Under the pieces are notes generated by a model. The model was not told the origin of the DNA, made no database searches, and saw only the letters and a program-made list of their open reading frames with translations. This document shows positions 28,333 through 38,256 of a DNA stretch of 64,000 nucleotides, piece after piece (the first letter of the stretch is position 1; each line of letters opens with the position of its first letter). Position numbers and translations under genes: made by a program. Location: positions 124,001 to 188,000 of the forward strand of contig NZ_JQKB01000002.1 in NCBI RefSeq assembly GCF_000745835.1, in the 5' to 3' direction. The stretch is from Belnapia moabensis DSM 16746 (lineage in GTDB: Bacteria; Pseudomonadota; Alphaproteobacteria; Acetobacterales; Acetobacteraceae).

Positions 28333-29049
28333 ATGGCCATGCAACATGCTTCCGACTGGGACCGGGATGCCGCGCTGACGACGGCGCGCATCCTGCTCGA
28401 GATCAAGGCGGTGAATTTCCGCCCGGAGGAGCCCTACACCTTCACCTCGGGCTGGAAGAGCCCCGTCTATATAGACTGCCGCAAGATCATCTACTTCCCT
28501 CGCGCCCGGAACCGCATCTGCGACCTGGCGGTGGAGAAGATCGGCCGCCACATCGGCTACGAGTCGATTGACGCCGTGGCGGGCGGCGAGACTGCCGGCA
28601 TCCCCTTCGCCGCCTGGATCGCCGACCGGATGATGGCGCCCATGGCCTATGTGCGAAAGAAGCCGAAGGGCTTCGGCCGCAATGCCCAGATCGAGGGCGA
28701 CGTGCCGGAGGGCAAGAACACCCTGCTGGTCGAGGACCTGACCACCGACGGCGCCTCCAAGATCCGCTTCGCCCAGGCGCTGCGCGATGCCGGCGCGGTC
28801 TGCGACCACACCTTCGTCGTCTTCTTCTACGGCGTCTTCCCCGGCAGCTTCGAGACAATGAAGGGGATGAACCTCTCGCTGCATCACCTCTGCACTTGGT
28901 GGGACGTGCTGGAGGTCTGCCGCGAGCGGCCCTATTTCAGCGAGGGGGCACTGAAGGAAGTGCGGAAGTTCCTCGAGGACCCGGTCGGCTGGTCGAAGGC
29001 GCATGGCGGCATCGGTTCGGCGGCGGAAGCCCGCGCGAAGGAGGACTGA
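28333..29049 (+). CDS. pyrE: Orotate phosphoribosyltransferase
   Basis: A 238-residue enzyme that makes orotidine monophosphate from orotate and PRPP. The PRPP loop is [17 protein letters not shown] at about 135-150. The sugar-phosphate loop is in [17 protein letters not shown], and the flexible catalytic loop in [18 protein letters not shown]. It belongs to the longer alphaproteobacterial form with an added C-terminal region of some 40 residues. ATG 28333 is followed at once by typical text; the longer open frame to the left is antisense to the ELM1 gene. Confidence 0.95.
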   Translation: MAMQHASDWDRDAALTTARILLEIKAVNFRPEEPYTFTSGWKSPVYIDCRKIIYFPRARNRICDLAVEKIGRHIGYESIDAVAGGETAGIPFAAWIADRMMAPMAYVRKKPKGFGRNAQIEGDVPEGKNTLLVEDLTTDGASKIRFAQALRDAGAVCDHTFVVFFYGVFPGSFETMKGMNLSLHHLCTWWDVLEVCRERPYFSEGALKEVRKFLEDPVGWSKAHGGIGSAAEARAKED

Positions 29050-29054
29050 GGCGG

Positions 29055-30725
29055 ATGCCGATGCGTCGCGTTGCCGCAGCAGCCGCGGCCGGGCTGCTGG
29101 CCCTCGCCACGCCCGCCCTCGCCCAGCCGCGCGAGTCGCTGACCATCGGCATCATCCAGTACCCCTCGACCTTCCACCCGAACATCGACGCCATGGCGGC
29201 GAAGTCCTACGTGCTGGGCTTCGCCCGGCGGCCGCTGACCGCCTATGGCGCCGATTGGCAGCCGCTCTGCATGGCCTGCGAGAGCCTGCCGACGATCGAG
29301 AACGGCGGCGCCCGGCGCGAGACGACGCCTGATGGCAAGCCTGGCATCCGCGTCACCTACCGCCTCCGCACCGATGCCCGCTGGGGCGACGGCCGCCCCG
29401 TCTCCGCCGAGGATCTGCGCTTCGCCTGGGAGGCCGGGCGGGAGGGCGCGACCGGCTTCGGCGGCGCGGAGTTCTACCGCTCCGCCTATGAGCTGATCGT
29501 CGAGGACGAGCGCACCGTCACGCTGCGCTACGACAAGGTCACCTTCGACTACAACGTCGCCGGCGACTTCCAGCCGCTGCCCGCGCATATCGAGCGCGCC
29601 CGCTGGCAGCAGGAGCCGCGTACGTACCGAAACCGTACCGGCTACGACACTGAGACGACGAATCCCGGCCTGTGGTCCGGGCCATGGCGCATCACCGCCG
29701 TGCAGCCCGGCGCCGGCGTGACGCTGGAGCGGAACGAGGCCTGGGCCGGCCCCGCCCCCGCCTTCCGCCGCATCCAGATCCGCACCGTCGAGAACACCGC
29801 GGCGATGGAGGCGCAGCTGCTCGCCGGGCAGATCGACATGGTCGCCGGCGAGCTCGGCCTGCCGGTCGAGCAGGCGGCGGCGCTGGAGCGGCGGACAGGC
29901 GGGCGCTTCCGCGTCGAGTACAAGCCGGGGCTGATCTACGAGCATCTCGACCTCCGCCTCGACGCGCCGCCGCTCGACGACCGCCGGGTGCGCCAGGCGC
30001 TGCTGATGGCGATCGACCGGGCGCAGATCGTGGCGCGGCTGTTCGAAGGGCGGCAGGTGGTGGCTGAGACGGGCGTCAACCCGCTCGACCCGATGCATGA
30101 CCCGAACGTGCCGCGCTGGCCCTATGACCCCTCCCGCGCCATCGCCCTGCTGGAAGCGGTCGGCTGGCGCCCGGGGCCGGACGGCATCCGCCGCAACGCC
30201 GCCGGCGAGCGCCTCACCATTGAGCTGATGACCACCGCCGGCAACCGCGCCCGCGAGTCGGTCCAGCAGGTGATACAGGGCATGTGGCGCCAGGCCGGCG
30301 TCGAGGCGCGCATCCGCAACGAGCCGCCGCGGGTGCTGTTCGGCGAGACGCTGTCGCGCCGCCGCTTCACCGGCGCCGCCCTCTTCGCCTGGATCTCCTC
30401 CCCCGAGAACGTCCCGCGCACGACACTGCATTCCGAGGAAATCCCGACCGAGGCGCGCAACTGGTCAGGACAGAATTACGGCGGCTACCGCAACCCGGAG
30501 ATGGATGCATTGCTCGAGGCGCTGCCGCAGGAGCTCGACCGGGAGCGCCGCCGCGCCCTCTGGTCGCGCCTCCAGGCGATCTTCGCCGAGGATCTGCCGG
30601 AACTGCCGCTCTGGTTCCGCGCCGACGCGCATGTCTGGCCGCGCTGGCTGCATGGCGTCCAGCCGACCGGCCATCTGAACCCCAGCTCGCTCTGGGCCGA
30701 GCAATGGCGTGTAACGCAACCCTGA
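29055..30725 (+). CDS. ABC transporter substrate-binding protein, peptide/opine type
   Basis: A 556-residue periplasmic binding protein of the SBP_bac_5 family (oligopeptides, nickel, opines). Residues 1-23 are a signal peptide (VAAAAAAGLLALATPALAQ). The family text YRLRTDARWGDGRPVSAEDLRFAW is near 95-120. NEAWAGPAPAFRRIQIRTVEN and DRRVRQALLMAIDRAQI follow, and the C-terminal lobe ends LWFRADAHVWPRWLHG. No permease or ATPase gene adjoins it, so it is an orphan. It starts five bases after the pyrE stop, and the next promoter (a Fur-like box) begins 27 bases past its stop, so it likely rides on the pyrE transcript. Confidence 0.9.
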   Translation: MPMRRVAAAAAAGLLALATPALAQPRESLTIGIIQYPSTFHPNIDAMAAKSYVLGFARRPLTAYGADWQPLCMACESLPTIENGGARRETTPDGKPGIRVTYRLRTDARWGDGRPVSAEDLRFAWEAGREGATGFGGAEFYRSAYELIVEDERTVTLRYDKVTFDYNVAGDFQPLPAHIERARWQQEPRTYRNRTGYDTETTNPGLWSGPWRITAVQPGAGVTLERNEAWAGPAPAFRRIQIRTVENTAAMEAQLLAGQIDMVAGELGLPVEQAAALERRTGGRFRVEYKPGLIYEHLDLRLDAPPLDDRRVRQALLMAIDRAQIVARLFEGRQVVAETGVNPLDPMHDPNVPRWPYDPSRAIALLEAVGWRPGPDGIRRNAAGERLTIELMTTAGNRARESVQQVIQGMWRQAGVEARIRNEPPRVLFGETLSRRRFTGAALFAWISSPENVPRTTLHSEEIPTEARNWSGQNYGGYRNPEMDALLEALPQELDRERRRALWSRLQAIFAEDLPELPLWFRADAHVWPRWLHGVQPTGHLNPSSLWAEQWRVTQP

Positions 30726-30752
30726 CCCGCAACGCCGCGTTGCGATTTGGTA

Positions 30753-30773
30753 TTGCGAGTCATTCTCAGTAGC
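30753..30773 (+). promoter_or_regulatory. Fur-box-like site of the siderophore operon
   Basis: TTGCGAGTCATTCTCAGTAG lies 38-58 bases upstream of the receptor ATG. The core GCGAGTCATTCTCA matches Fur sites known from proteobacterial iron genes. It also matches the second such site in this window (24086-24109), apart from one central base. It predicts repression of the whole receptor-to-tonB operon when iron is plentiful. Confidence 0.7.
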
Positions 30774-30810
30774 GCTACGCCATCCCCGGCCTACCTGGGA
30801 ACCTGTCTAG

Positions 30811-32943
30811 ATGTCGTCGCTACGCGCTCCGCTTCCTCGCCTGCAACCGAGCCTGGGCCTGGCCGGCATGGGCCTGCTCGCCGCCAGCCCCACGGCAATG
30901 GCCCAGAATGCCCCGCCCGCCGGCGGCATCGCCCTGCCTGAGCTGAATGTCCAGAGCGCGAACCCGCCCCGCTACCGCGCCGACGACACCCCGGTGGTCC
31001 GCATGCCGACCTCGGTGCGCGAGGCACCGCAATCCATCACCGTTGTCCCGCGCGAGCTGATCGAGGAGCGTGGCGCGACGACGCTGCGCGAGGCGCTGCG
31101 CAACGTCACCGGCATCAGCCTGGCCGCCGGCGAAGGCGGCTTCTCCGGCGACAACCTGACGCTGCGCGGCTTCAGCGCGCGCAACGACTTCTTCATCGAC
31201 GGCATCCGCGACAGCGCGCAGTACACCCGCGATCCCTTCTTCCTCGACAGCGTCGAGGTGTTGAAGGGCCCCTCCTCCGTCATGTTCGGCCGCGGCTCCA
31301 CCGGCGGCGCGATCAACCTCTCGACTCGCATGCCGCAGCAGCGGAATTTCGGCGAGCTGACGCTGACCGGCTTCTCGCCCTTTGGCCTGCGCGCCACCTC
31401 CGATATCGGCATGTATTCCGGCACGGTCGGCGTGCGGCTGAACGCCATGGCGACGCGACAGGACATCGCCCGGCGCGATCACGTCACGAACGAGCGCTGG
31501 GGCGTCGCACCTTCCGTCACCTGGGGCCTTGGGACGAATACCCAGGTCTCGCTGCACTTCCTGCATCAGTCGGAGGACAACGTCCCCGATTTCGGCATCC
31601 CTATCGTGCGTGGCCGACCGGCGCCCGTCTCCTACAGCACCTTCTACGGCCTGGCCGGCGTCGACCGCGAGCGGACCGAGACCAATGTGATGACGTTGAC
31701 GGCGCAGCACCGCTTCGCCGACGGCGTCAGCCTGCGCAACACCTTCCGCTACGGGAACTACGACCGCGACCTCAACGCGACGGCGCCGCGGCTGATCACC
31801 GCCATCACCCCGACAACCAACCTCGCGAACGTGCTGGTCAACCGCCAGCCCCAGGTCCGGCGCGGCACCGACACCATCCTGCAGAACCAGACCGAGCTGC
31901 GCGCCACCGCCAATACCGGCCCGCTGCGGCACCAGATCGTCGCCGGCCTCGAGCTCGGGCGCGAAACTTCGCAGCTTACCCGCTTCACCAGCAACAACCG
32001 GCCGGCGGCGACGCTGTTCAACCCGAATTTCTACCAAGCCTTCGACCAGACCCTCTCGGTCAACACCGATGCGGACACCACCGCCTACACCCTCGGCCTC
32101 TTCGCCGCCGACCAGATCCGCATCGGCGAGTATTTCGAGGTGCTCGTGGGTGGCCGCTACGACCGGTTCGACGCCCGCTTCAACAGCCTCGCCGGCGCCA
32201 CCGGCGCGACCACGCGCTTCGACCGTGTGGACGACATGTTCAGCTGGCGCGGCGCGCTGGTCTTCAAGCCCACCAGCACGGTGCGCACCTACTTCTCGGC
32301 CGGCACCTCCTTCAACCCGAGCGCCGAGGCGCTGACGCTCGCCACCAACACCGCCAACCTGGCGCCCGAGAAGAACCGCTCCTTCGAGATCGGCGCCAGC
32401 TGGGACATCACGCCCGATCTCGCCATCCGCGGCGCCATCTTCCGCATTGAGAAGACGAATGCCCGCACGCCCGATCCCGCGAACGGCACGCTCAACGTGC
32501 TGGCCGGCGAGCAGCGCTCGGACGGCTTCGAGATCTCGGCGGCCGGCCGCATCACGCGCAACTGGAACGTCATCGCCGGCTATACCTACATCGACTCGCA
32601 GATCACCCGCTCCACCACCGCGGCCGAGGTCGGCAAGGAGCTGCTGAACACGCCGCGCAACACCGCGACGCTCTGGACCAGCTACGACCTGCCCTATGGC
32701 GTGCAGATCGGCGGCGGCCTCAGCTACATCGACAAGCGCTACGGCAACAACGCCAACACCGTCATCGCGCCCGCCTATGTGCGCTACGACGCCGCCATCG
32801 CCTGGGCCATCACCGACCAGCTCGGCATCCGGGTCAATGCGCTGAACCTCACCGACAAGCGGTTCTACGAGGGCGTCTATTCGGGGAACATCACCCCGGG
32901 CGCCGGACGCACCATCATCGCCAGCCTCACGGCGCGGTACTAG
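30811..32943 (+). CDS. TonB-dependent siderophore receptor (catecholate, Fiu/PiuA type)
   Basis: A 710-residue outer-membrane receptor. The signal peptide ends at about 31 (ASPTAMA). The region LPELNVQSA may act as TonB box. The plug domain holds the siderophore-receptor hallmarks [53 protein letters not shown] and [20 protein letters not shown]. The barrel ends with the usual aromatic residue (SLTARY). The sequence and the hydroxylase behind it match the Fiu/PiuA class for catechol siderophores; the actual ligand is not known. It leads an operon reaching tonB at 36712, behind a Fur-like box. Confidence 0.93.
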   Translation: MSSLRAPLPRLQPSLGLAGMGLLAASPTAMAQNAPPAGGIALPELNVQSANPPRYRADDTPVVRMPTSVREAPQSITVVPRELIEERGATTLREALRNVTGISLAAGEGGFSGDNLTLRGFSARNDFFIDGIRDSAQYTRDPFFLDSVEVLKGPSSVMFGRGSTGGAINLSTRMPQQRNFGELTLTGFSPFGLRATSDIGMYSGTVGVRLNAMATRQDIARRDHVTNERWGVAPSVTWGLGTNTQVSLHFLHQSEDNVPDFGIPIVRGRPAPVSYSTFYGLAGVDRERTETNVMTLTAQHRFADGVSLRNTFRYGNYDRDLNATAPRLITAITPTTNLANVLVNRQPQVRRGTDTILQNQTELRATANTGPLRHQIVAGLELGRETSQLTRFTSNNRPAATLFNPNFYQAFDQTLSVNTDADTTAYTLGLFAADQIRIGEYFEVLVGGRYDRFDARFNSLAGATGATTRFDRVDDMFSWRGALVFKPTSTVRTYFSAGTSFNPSAEALTLATNTANLAPEKNRSFEIGASWDITPDLAIRGAIFRIEKTNARTPDPANGTLNVLAGEQRSDGFEISAAGRITRNWNVIAGYTYIDSQITRSTTAAEVGKELLNTPRNTATLWTSYDLPYGVQIGGGLSYIDKRYGNNANTVIAPAYVRYDAAIAWAITDQLGIRVNALNLTDKRFYEGVYSGNITPGAGRTIIASLTARY

Positions 32944-32945
32944 GC

Positions 32946-33629
32946 ATGCTCCTCCACATCCCCGAGGTGCTGGATGCGGCAAGGCTCGCGGAGACGCGGG
33001 CCTTGCTGGCGCGTGCGCCCTGGGTCGATGGCCGAGTCACAGCCGGCCATCAGTCGGCACAGGTGAAGGACAACCTGCAGATTCCCGAGGGCTGCCCGGA
33101 GCACCGCGCCCTCGGCGAGATCGTGCTCGCCGCGCTGCAGAGCAACCCGCTCTTCATCTCCTCAGTGCTGCCGCTGAAAGTCTTCCCGCCGCTGTTCAAC
33201 CGCTATGACCCGGGCATGACATTCGGCGCGCATGTGGACAACGCCATTCGCCAGATCACCGGCACGCCGCACCGCATCCGCACGGATGTCTCCTGCACCC
33301 TGTTCCTCAGCGACCCGGCGAGCTATGAGGGCGGCGAGCTGATCGTCGAGGATACCTATGGCGAGAAGCGGGTGAAGCTGCCGGCCGGCGATGCGGTGGT
33401 CTATCCGGCGACCAGCCTGCACCGCGTCGCACCCGTGACGAGCGGCTCGCGGCTGGCGAGCTTCTTCTGGATTCAGAGCATGGTGCGCGACGATGGCCAA
33501 CGCGCATTGCTCTTCGACCTCGACATGGCCATCAACCGCGCCCGCGGCGACCTGCCGGCGGGCCACAGCGCGCCGACGGAGCTGACCGCCGTGTACCACA
33601 ACCTGCTCCGTCGCTGGGCCGACGCGTGA
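32946..33629 (+). CDS. piuC: PKHD-type Fe(II)/2-oxoglutarate hydroxylase (PiuC/YbiX)
   Basis: A 227-residue 2-oxoglutarate dioxygenase. The iron ligands are H96 and D98 in FGAHVDNAI and H159 in TSLHRVAPV; the arginine in [10 protein letters not shown] is expected to hold 2-oxoglutarate. The family (E. coli YbiX, Pseudomonas PiuC) sits beside catecholate receptors and is iron-regulated; its physiological substrate is unproven, with a role in handling siderophores commonly assumed. It starts two bases after the receptor stop. Confidence 0.92.
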   Translation: MLLHIPEVLDAARLAETRALLARAPWVDGRVTAGHQSAQVKDNLQIPEGCPEHRALGEIVLAALQSNPLFISSVLPLKVFPPLFNRYDPGMTFGAHVDNAIRQITGTPHRIRTDVSCTLFLSDPASYEGGELIVEDTYGEKRVKLPAGDAVVYPATSLHRVAPVTSGSRLASFFWIQSMVRDDGQRALLFDLDMAINRARGDLPAGHSAPTELTAVYHNLLRRWADA

Positions 33630-34741
33630 CCGTCCGCCGCGCCCTGCTGCTCGGACATCGCTGGCTCGGGCTCATCCTCGGCCTCGTCATGCTGCTGCTC
33701 GGCGTGACGGGCAGCATCCTGTCCTTCCAGCGCGAGATCGACGCGGCGCTCAACCCGCAACTCTTCCGTCCGAGCGGGCCGCCGAACCCGGAACTCAACT
33801 ACGCCGCCATACTCAAGGCGGCCGAGGCAGCGACGGACCATCCGGCCGGCGTCATCCGGCCGCCCGATGAGGTCTGGCCGGTCTGGATCGTCAGCCCGCC
33901 GCGCCAGCGCGGCACCCCGCCCGGCCCCTCCGCCTATCTCGATCCGGCGACCGGCCAGCTACTCGGCGAGCGCGCCGGCCGCACCGGCTTCATCGCCACG
34001 ATGCGCGAGCTGCACGACACGCTGCTGCTGCGCGACTTCGGCGGGCGCGAGGCGGTGGGCTGGTTCGGCGTGCTGCTGCTGCTTTTCTCGCTCTCCGGCA
34101 TCTGGCTGTGGTGGCCGAGGCAGGGCTCGCTCGACGCGGCGCTGGTCACCGTCCGGCGCCGGCCGAGCACCGTCCTCAATCTCGACCTGCACCGCGTCAT
34201 CGGCATTTGGATGGCAACAGTCCTTACCGTCGTCGCCGTCTCCGGCATCGCCATCATCTTCCCCGCCTGGTTCCGACCGGCGCTCGGCATCGCCGAGCCC
34301 GCGATGCCCGCGCCCGCGCCGCCGCGCCGCGAGCCGATGACGGTCGATGCCGATGCCGCGGTGGCCGCCGCCCTCGCCCATCTCCCCGGCCAGGTGCCAA
34401 CCATGGTGACGCTGCCCAGCCGGCAGCGCCAAGCCTGGCAGGTCTCGCTGCGGCCAGCCGATGGCAGCACCGAGGTCCGCGCCCGCAGCGTCGTCACCGT
34501 CGATCCCTGGTCCGGCGCGGTGACGGAGGAACGCGGCCCCCGCACCCGCAGCCTGGGCGAGGAGGTGCTCGCCATGCAGCGCTGGCTGCATGGCGGCGCG
34601 CTGCTGGGCTGGCCGGGGCGCATCCTCGTCTTCCTCTCGGGCATCGCCATGCCCGTCCTTTTCGTCACTGGCCTAGCCGCCTGGCTGCTGCGTCGCCGCA
34701 ACCGCCGACGCATCGCTGTCCTGCAAGGGAAACCCGCATGA
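33626..34741 (+). CDS. PepSY-associated membrane protein
   Basis: A 371-residue inner-membrane protein of the PepSY_TM family with four main helices (about 10-32, 140-160, 195-217 and 335-357). Two PepSY-like periplasmic stretches lie between them. [25 protein letters not shown] is the typical first helix, with a histidine; LHDTLLL and LHRVIGIWM supply further conserved histidines that could bind heme. Relatives (PiuB, FegB-like) sit in siderophore loci and are thought to reduce ferric siderophores. The GTG start overlaps the previous stop as GTGA. Confidence 0.85.
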   Translation: MTVRRALLLGHRWLGLILGLVMLLLGVTGSILSFQREIDAALNPQLFRPSGPPNPELNYAAILKAAEAATDHPAGVIRPPDEVWPVWIVSPPRQRGTPPGPSAYLDPATGQLLGERAGRTGFIATMRELHDTLLLRDFGGREAVGWFGVLLLLFSLSGIWLWWPRQGSLDAALVTVRRRPSTVLNLDLHRVIGIWMATVLTVVAVSGIAIIFPAWFRPALGIAEPAMPAPAPPRREPMTVDADAAVAAALAHLPGQVPTMVTLPSRQRQAWQVSLRPADGSTEVRARSVVTVDPWSGAVTEERGPRTRSLGEEVLAMQRWLHGGALLGWPGRILVFLSGIAMPVLFVTGLAAWLLRRRNRRRIAVLQGKPA

Positions 34742-35439
34742 ACCCGGCGTCCGCCCCCGATTTCACCATGCAAAGCCTGATCCTCAATGCCGACCCGGTC
34801 GTGCAGGGGGTGATGGCGCTGCTGCTGCTGGCCTCGCTCGCCTGCTGGGCCATCATCATCGAGAAGACCATCCTGTTCGGCCGCCTCAAGCGGGAGGCCG
34901 CCGGCCTCGCCGCGCTCGCCGCCTCCGGCGCCATCCTTCCCCCCGAGGGGGATGCCGGAAAGGACGGCCTCGCCGGCGCTGTGCTGCGCGCCGGTCTGCC
35001 GGAATGGCGCGAGGGACGCGATCAGCACGAGAGCGCCGGCGAGTTCCGCGATCGGCTGGAGCGCGCCATGCGCGCGGCCGTCACCACGACGCTCCGCCGC
35101 GCCGAGCCGGGCCTGCCGCTGCTGGCGACCATCGGCTCGGTCAGCCCCTTCGTCGGCCTGTTCGGCACGGTCTGGGGTATCATGCACAGCTTCTTCGGCA
35201 TCGCGGCGAAGCAGGATACCGGTCTCGCCACCGTGGCGCCGGGCATTGCCGAGGCGCTCTTCGCCACGGCGATCGGCCTCGTCGCCGCCATTCCGGCGGT
35301 GATCGCCTACAACCGCTACAGTATCCGCCTCTCCCGCATCCGGGCCGAGGCGATGGGCGCAGCGGCGAGCCTCGCCGGACGGCTGGCGCGGCGGCCGGCG
35401 GTGCTGGAGGGCCGGCGCAAGGCCGGTGAATCCGCATGA
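34738..35439 (+). CDS. exbB: ExbB, MotA/TolQ/ExbB proton channel
   Basis: A 233-residue ExbB with one N-terminal helix (VMALLLLASLACWAIIIEKT) and a pair of C-terminal helices (LPLLATIGSVSPFVGLFGTVWGIM and IAEALFATAIGLVAAIPAVIAYN). Together with ExbD it forms the proton channel that drives TonB. The G-T-V-W-G-I signature and the channel threonines are intact. The ATG overlaps the previous stop (ATGA). Two lysine/arginine-rich cytoplasmic stretches are as in the family. Confidence 0.95.
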   Translation: MNPASAPDFTMQSLILNADPVVQGVMALLLLASLACWAIIIEKTILFGRLKREAAGLAALAASGAILPPEGDAGKDGLAGAVLRAGLPEWREGRDQHESAGEFRDRLERAMRAAVTTTLRRAEPGLPLLATIGSVSPFVGLFGTVWGIMHSFFGIAAKQDTGLATVAPGIAEALFATAIGLVAAIPAVIAYNRYSIRLSRIRAEAMGAAASLAGRLARRPAVLEGRRKAGESA

Positions 35440-35903
35440 GCATGCAGCTCTCCTCCGGCATGGGCGACGAGGACGAGGCGCATCCCGTCTCCGAGATCAA
35501 CGTCACGCCGCTGGTCGACGTGATGCTGGTGCTGCTCGTCATCTTCATGGTGACGGCGCCGATGATGACCGCCGGCATCGCCCTCGACCTGCCGAAGACC
35601 GCGGCCGCCCCGCTCAGCCCGCCGGCGCCGCCGCTGGAGCTGAGCCTGACCAAGGAGGGTGGTCTCTTCCTCGACAAGGAACCTGTGGCGCAGGAGGCGC
35701 TGGAGCCGCGCCTCGCTGCCATCCGTGCCGAGACGCCGGACCGGGCGCTGCATCTCCGCGCCGATCGCGGCCTCGACTACGGCGAGGTGCTGCGGGTGAT
35801 GGGCCTAGTCCAGCGCGCCGGCATCACCAAGGTGGCGCTGGTCTCGCTGCCGGGCGGCGACCCGGCGCCGGCACCGGCACCAACGGCGCCGCAGGGGCGC
35901 TGA
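35436..35903 (+). CDS. exbD: ExbD, biopolymer transport protein
   Basis: A 155-residue ExbD with a single helix after a short cytoplasmic N-terminus. The essential aspartate is in INVTPLVDVMLVLLVIFMV (about residue 28). The periplasmic part (LSLTKEGGLFLDKEPV ... LHLRADRGLDYGEVLRVMGLVQ) has the usual fold. It overlaps exbB by four bases (ATGA) and lies just ahead of tonB. Confidence 0.95.
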   Translation: MSMQLSSGMGDEDEAHPVSEINVTPLVDVMLVLLVIFMVTAPMMTAGIALDLPKTAAAPLSPPAPPLELSLTKEGGLFLDKEPVAQEALEPRLAAIRAETPDRALHLRADRGLDYGEVLRVMGLVQRAGITKVALVSLPGGDPAPAPAPTAPQGR

Positions 35904-35908
35904 GCCGC

Positions 35909-36712
35909 ATGGCCCACGCCCGCCACATCGCCTGGGGCCTCTCCCTCGGCCTGCATGCCGCCGGCGCCGCCGTGCTGCTGCACGGCCTGCCCACCGAGGA
36001 GCAGCCGGTGATGCCAGTCATGCTGCTCGAGATGCCGACCCCCGCCGCGCCCGAGCCGGAGGCCGAGCCGCCGCCCGAACCGGTCGCCGAGGCGCCGCCG
36101 CCCCAGCCCGCCCCGCCACCGGAGCCGCCCCCCCCGGCGCCCGTCGCCATGGCCGAGCCGCCCCCGCCGGAGCCGCCGCTGCCCGAGCCGCCGCCACCCC
36201 AAGTTGAGCCCCCGCCGCCCGAGCCGCCGCCCCCGGCCGCGGAAATGGCGGAACTGCCCTTGCCGCCTCCACCCCCGCCGCCCGAGCCGAAGCCGGTCAC
36301 CACCCCGCGCCGCCCGCCCCCGCCGCCGCGCCCGCAGACGCCCACCGTGGCCGAGGCGCCGCCCGCGCCGGTCCAGCCGGCCGTCGCGCCCGCAGCCCCC
36401 ATCACTGCACCGGTCGCCGCCGCGCCGCCGCCGAGCTACACGGCGCTGCTGATGCGCGCCCTCGAGCGCCATCGCCGCTATCCGGACGATGCGCGCTGGC
36501 GCCGTGCCCAGGGCGTCGCCTTGTTGCGTTTCCGCATGCAGCGCGACGGCACCGTGGTCGGCTATCGGATCGAGCGCAGTGCCGGCGACCCGTCCCTCGA
36601 CCAAGCGGTGCAGACCATGATCCAGAACGCCTCCCCCCTCCCCGCCCCGCCGGCGGAGATGGCAGGAGACCCGGTGGAGCTGACCGTGCCGGTGCGCTTC
36701 TCGTTGCGGTAA
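35909..36712 (+). CDS. tonB: TonB energy transducer
   Basis: A 267-residue TonB. A single N-terminal helix (AWGLSLGLHAAGAAVLLHG) carries the conserved serine and histidine (S-x3-H). A proline-rich periplasmic stalk of about 130 residues, with many PEPPPP and PPPEP repeats, is followed by the C-terminal domain with RHRRYPDDARWRRAQGVALLRFRM and GYRIERSAGDPSLDQAVQ. It starts five bases after exbD. Sharing an operon with a receptor suggests a dedicated energy system. Confidence 0.93.
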   Translation: MAHARHIAWGLSLGLHAAGAAVLLHGLPTEEQPVMPVMLLEMPTPAAPEPEAEPPPEPVAEAPPPQPAPPPEPPPPAPVAMAEPPPPEPPLPEPPPPQVEPPPPEPPPPAAEMAELPLPPPPPPPEPKPVTTPRRPPPPPRPQTPTVAEAPPAPVQPAVAPAAPITAPVAAAPPPSYTALLMRALERHRRYPDDARWRRAQGVALLRFRMQRDGTVVGYRIERSAGDPSLDQAVQTMIQNASPLPAPPAEMAGDPVELTVPVRFSLR

Positions 36713-36729
36713 GGCGGAAAGCGGCCCGA

Positions 36730-38256
36730 TCAGCCGCCGACCGGACCGCCTCCGGCCCGGGTGAGCGCCGCCAGCACGCTGCGCGGCGGCACGCCCGCCG
36801 CGAATTCCGGCCAGCGCGTGCCCGGCCGGTCGAAGCTGGCCCCCGGCTCGGCGCCGGGATGGCGGATGCCGAAGAACAGCGTCTCTCCATCAGGCGTCAG
36901 CGCGGCGCCGCCGACCGAGGCCCCGCGCGGCGCCCCATAGGCCGGCAGCGGCACTCCGCGCCCCGGCCCGGCCAGGTCGCAGGCGAAGAGCCCCTCCGCC
37001 TGCACGCCGACACGGCCCAGCCGGTCGGTGCCGATCCAGGCCCGGCCGCGCGCATCGACGGTGACAGTGTCGGGGTTCTCGGGCCAGGCACTCCCTGGCG
37101 GCAGCCCGCCCCCGCCGTAGCGGGCCTGCGGCCCACGCGGGTCGCCGGCGGCGAAAAGCAGCCGCGCGACGGCCCCCGCCCCCCCGTCATCCCCGCCATC
37201 GGCCGAAAGCTCGATCACATGGCCGGCGGGCCGGGCCGGGCTGCCACGGCAGGCGAGCAGCAGCCGCGGTCCCCTCGGATCGAGGCCGAGGCCGGAGGGC
37301 GTGTCGAAAGGCGTCCCGCCCGCCCCCTGAGCGGCCTCCAGCAGCGGGGCGCCATCCGGCAGCGGAATCCAGATCAGCCTTTCACCCTCCATCCGGGCGA
37401 CGAAGAGCGTGCCGGCATCGAGCGCACGGTCCTCCGAGGCCAGGCCGGCGGAGACGAAGCGGAAGAGGAAGCCACCGATCCGCCGGTCGGTCATGTAGAC
37501 CACGGCGCGCCCATCCCTGCTCAACGCTGCCGCCACGTCGCCATGGGCGAAGCGGCCGAGCGCCCGGCGCTTCACCGGCACCGATTGCGGGTCGAAGGGG
37601 TTGACCTCGACGACGAAGCCATAGCCCACGCCATCCGCGATGGCCGGATCCAGCGCGCCGAGCCGGCTTTGCCAGAAGCCCGGATCGCCCTCGGCCAGCA
37701 GCAGCGTCCCCCAGGGCGTGACGCAGCCGCCGCGGATGCCAAGCACCCCGCGCACCGCCCCGCCGCCCGAGACCCGGCAGAGGGTGGAGAGGGTGAGCCG
37801 CCGGCTCTGGTAGCCGCCATCCACCACCACCCAGCGCCCGGCCTGCCGCTCGATATTGAGGAGAGAGGCGCCCTGCATGGCCGCCGCCGCCGCCGGCTGG
37901 TCCTGCCCGCCGGGGAAGGCCATGGCCGGATCGACGGTCGGATGGGCGATGGCGAGGATGGCGCGGGGCACGCCATCGGCGGCTGGCTGCTGCGGCACGG
38001 CGATGCCGAGCACCCGCGCATCCCAGCCGAATTGCGCGGCGACCGCATCCGGGTCCGGCGTGCGCGGAGTCCAGCGCGGTGCATCGAAGGTGACGCGGTC
38101 GCCCCAGCGCATCAGCACGTCGCGCCGGTAGCCGGGGGCCACGGTGTCGTCCTGCTTCACCGGCAGGGCCAGCGGGTCGAGGTCGAGCGCTAGGGCCGGG
38201 GAGGACAGCGCCGGGGCGGCCAGCGCCGCCGCCAGCAGGACACGCCGGCCGATCAT
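36730..38256 (-). CDS. PhoX-like (DUF839) protein with altered metal motifs
   Basis: A 508-residue secreted protein of the PhoX/DUF839 family; the first 24 residues are a signal peptide (VLLAAALAAPALSSPALA). The fold is recognisable: VAPGYRRDVLMRWGD, VTPWGTLLLAEGD, RRALGRFAHGDVAAALSRDGRAVVYMTD, and near the end the typical PENPDTVTVDARGRAWIGTD. PhoX enzymes are calcium/iron alkaline phosphatases. Several places where active members usually have metal ligands look changed: TPWGT is followed by AEG rather than the common CEE, and the FxHE block reads FAHG. It may be a different hydrolase or an inactive form. Its ATG overlaps the stop of the molybdoenzyme gene (ATGA). Confidence 0.78.
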   Translation of the reverse strand: MIGRRVLLAAALAAPALSSPALALDLDPLALPVKQDDTVAPGYRRDVLMRWGDRVTFDAPRWTPRTPDPDAVAAQFGWDARVLGIAVPQQPAADGVPRAILAIAHPTVDPAMAFPGGQDQPAAAAAMQGASLLNIERQAGRWVVVDGGYQSRRLTLSTLCRVSGGGAVRGVLGIRGGCVTPWGTLLLAEGDPGFWQSRLGALDPAIADGVGYGFVVEVNPFDPQSVPVKRRALGRFAHGDVAAALSRDGRAVVYMTDRRIGGFLFRFVSAGLASEDRALDAGTLFVARMEGERLIWIPLPDGAPLLEAAQGAGGTPFDTPSGLGLDPRGPRLLLACRGSPARPAGHVIELSADGGDDGGAGAVARLLFAAGDPRGPQARYGGGGLPPGSAWPENPDTVTVDARGRAWIGTDRLGRVGVQAEGLFACDLAGPGRGVPLPAYGAPRGASVGGAALTPDGETLFFGIRHPGAEPGASFDRPGTRWPEFAAGVPPRSVLAALTRAGGGPVGG

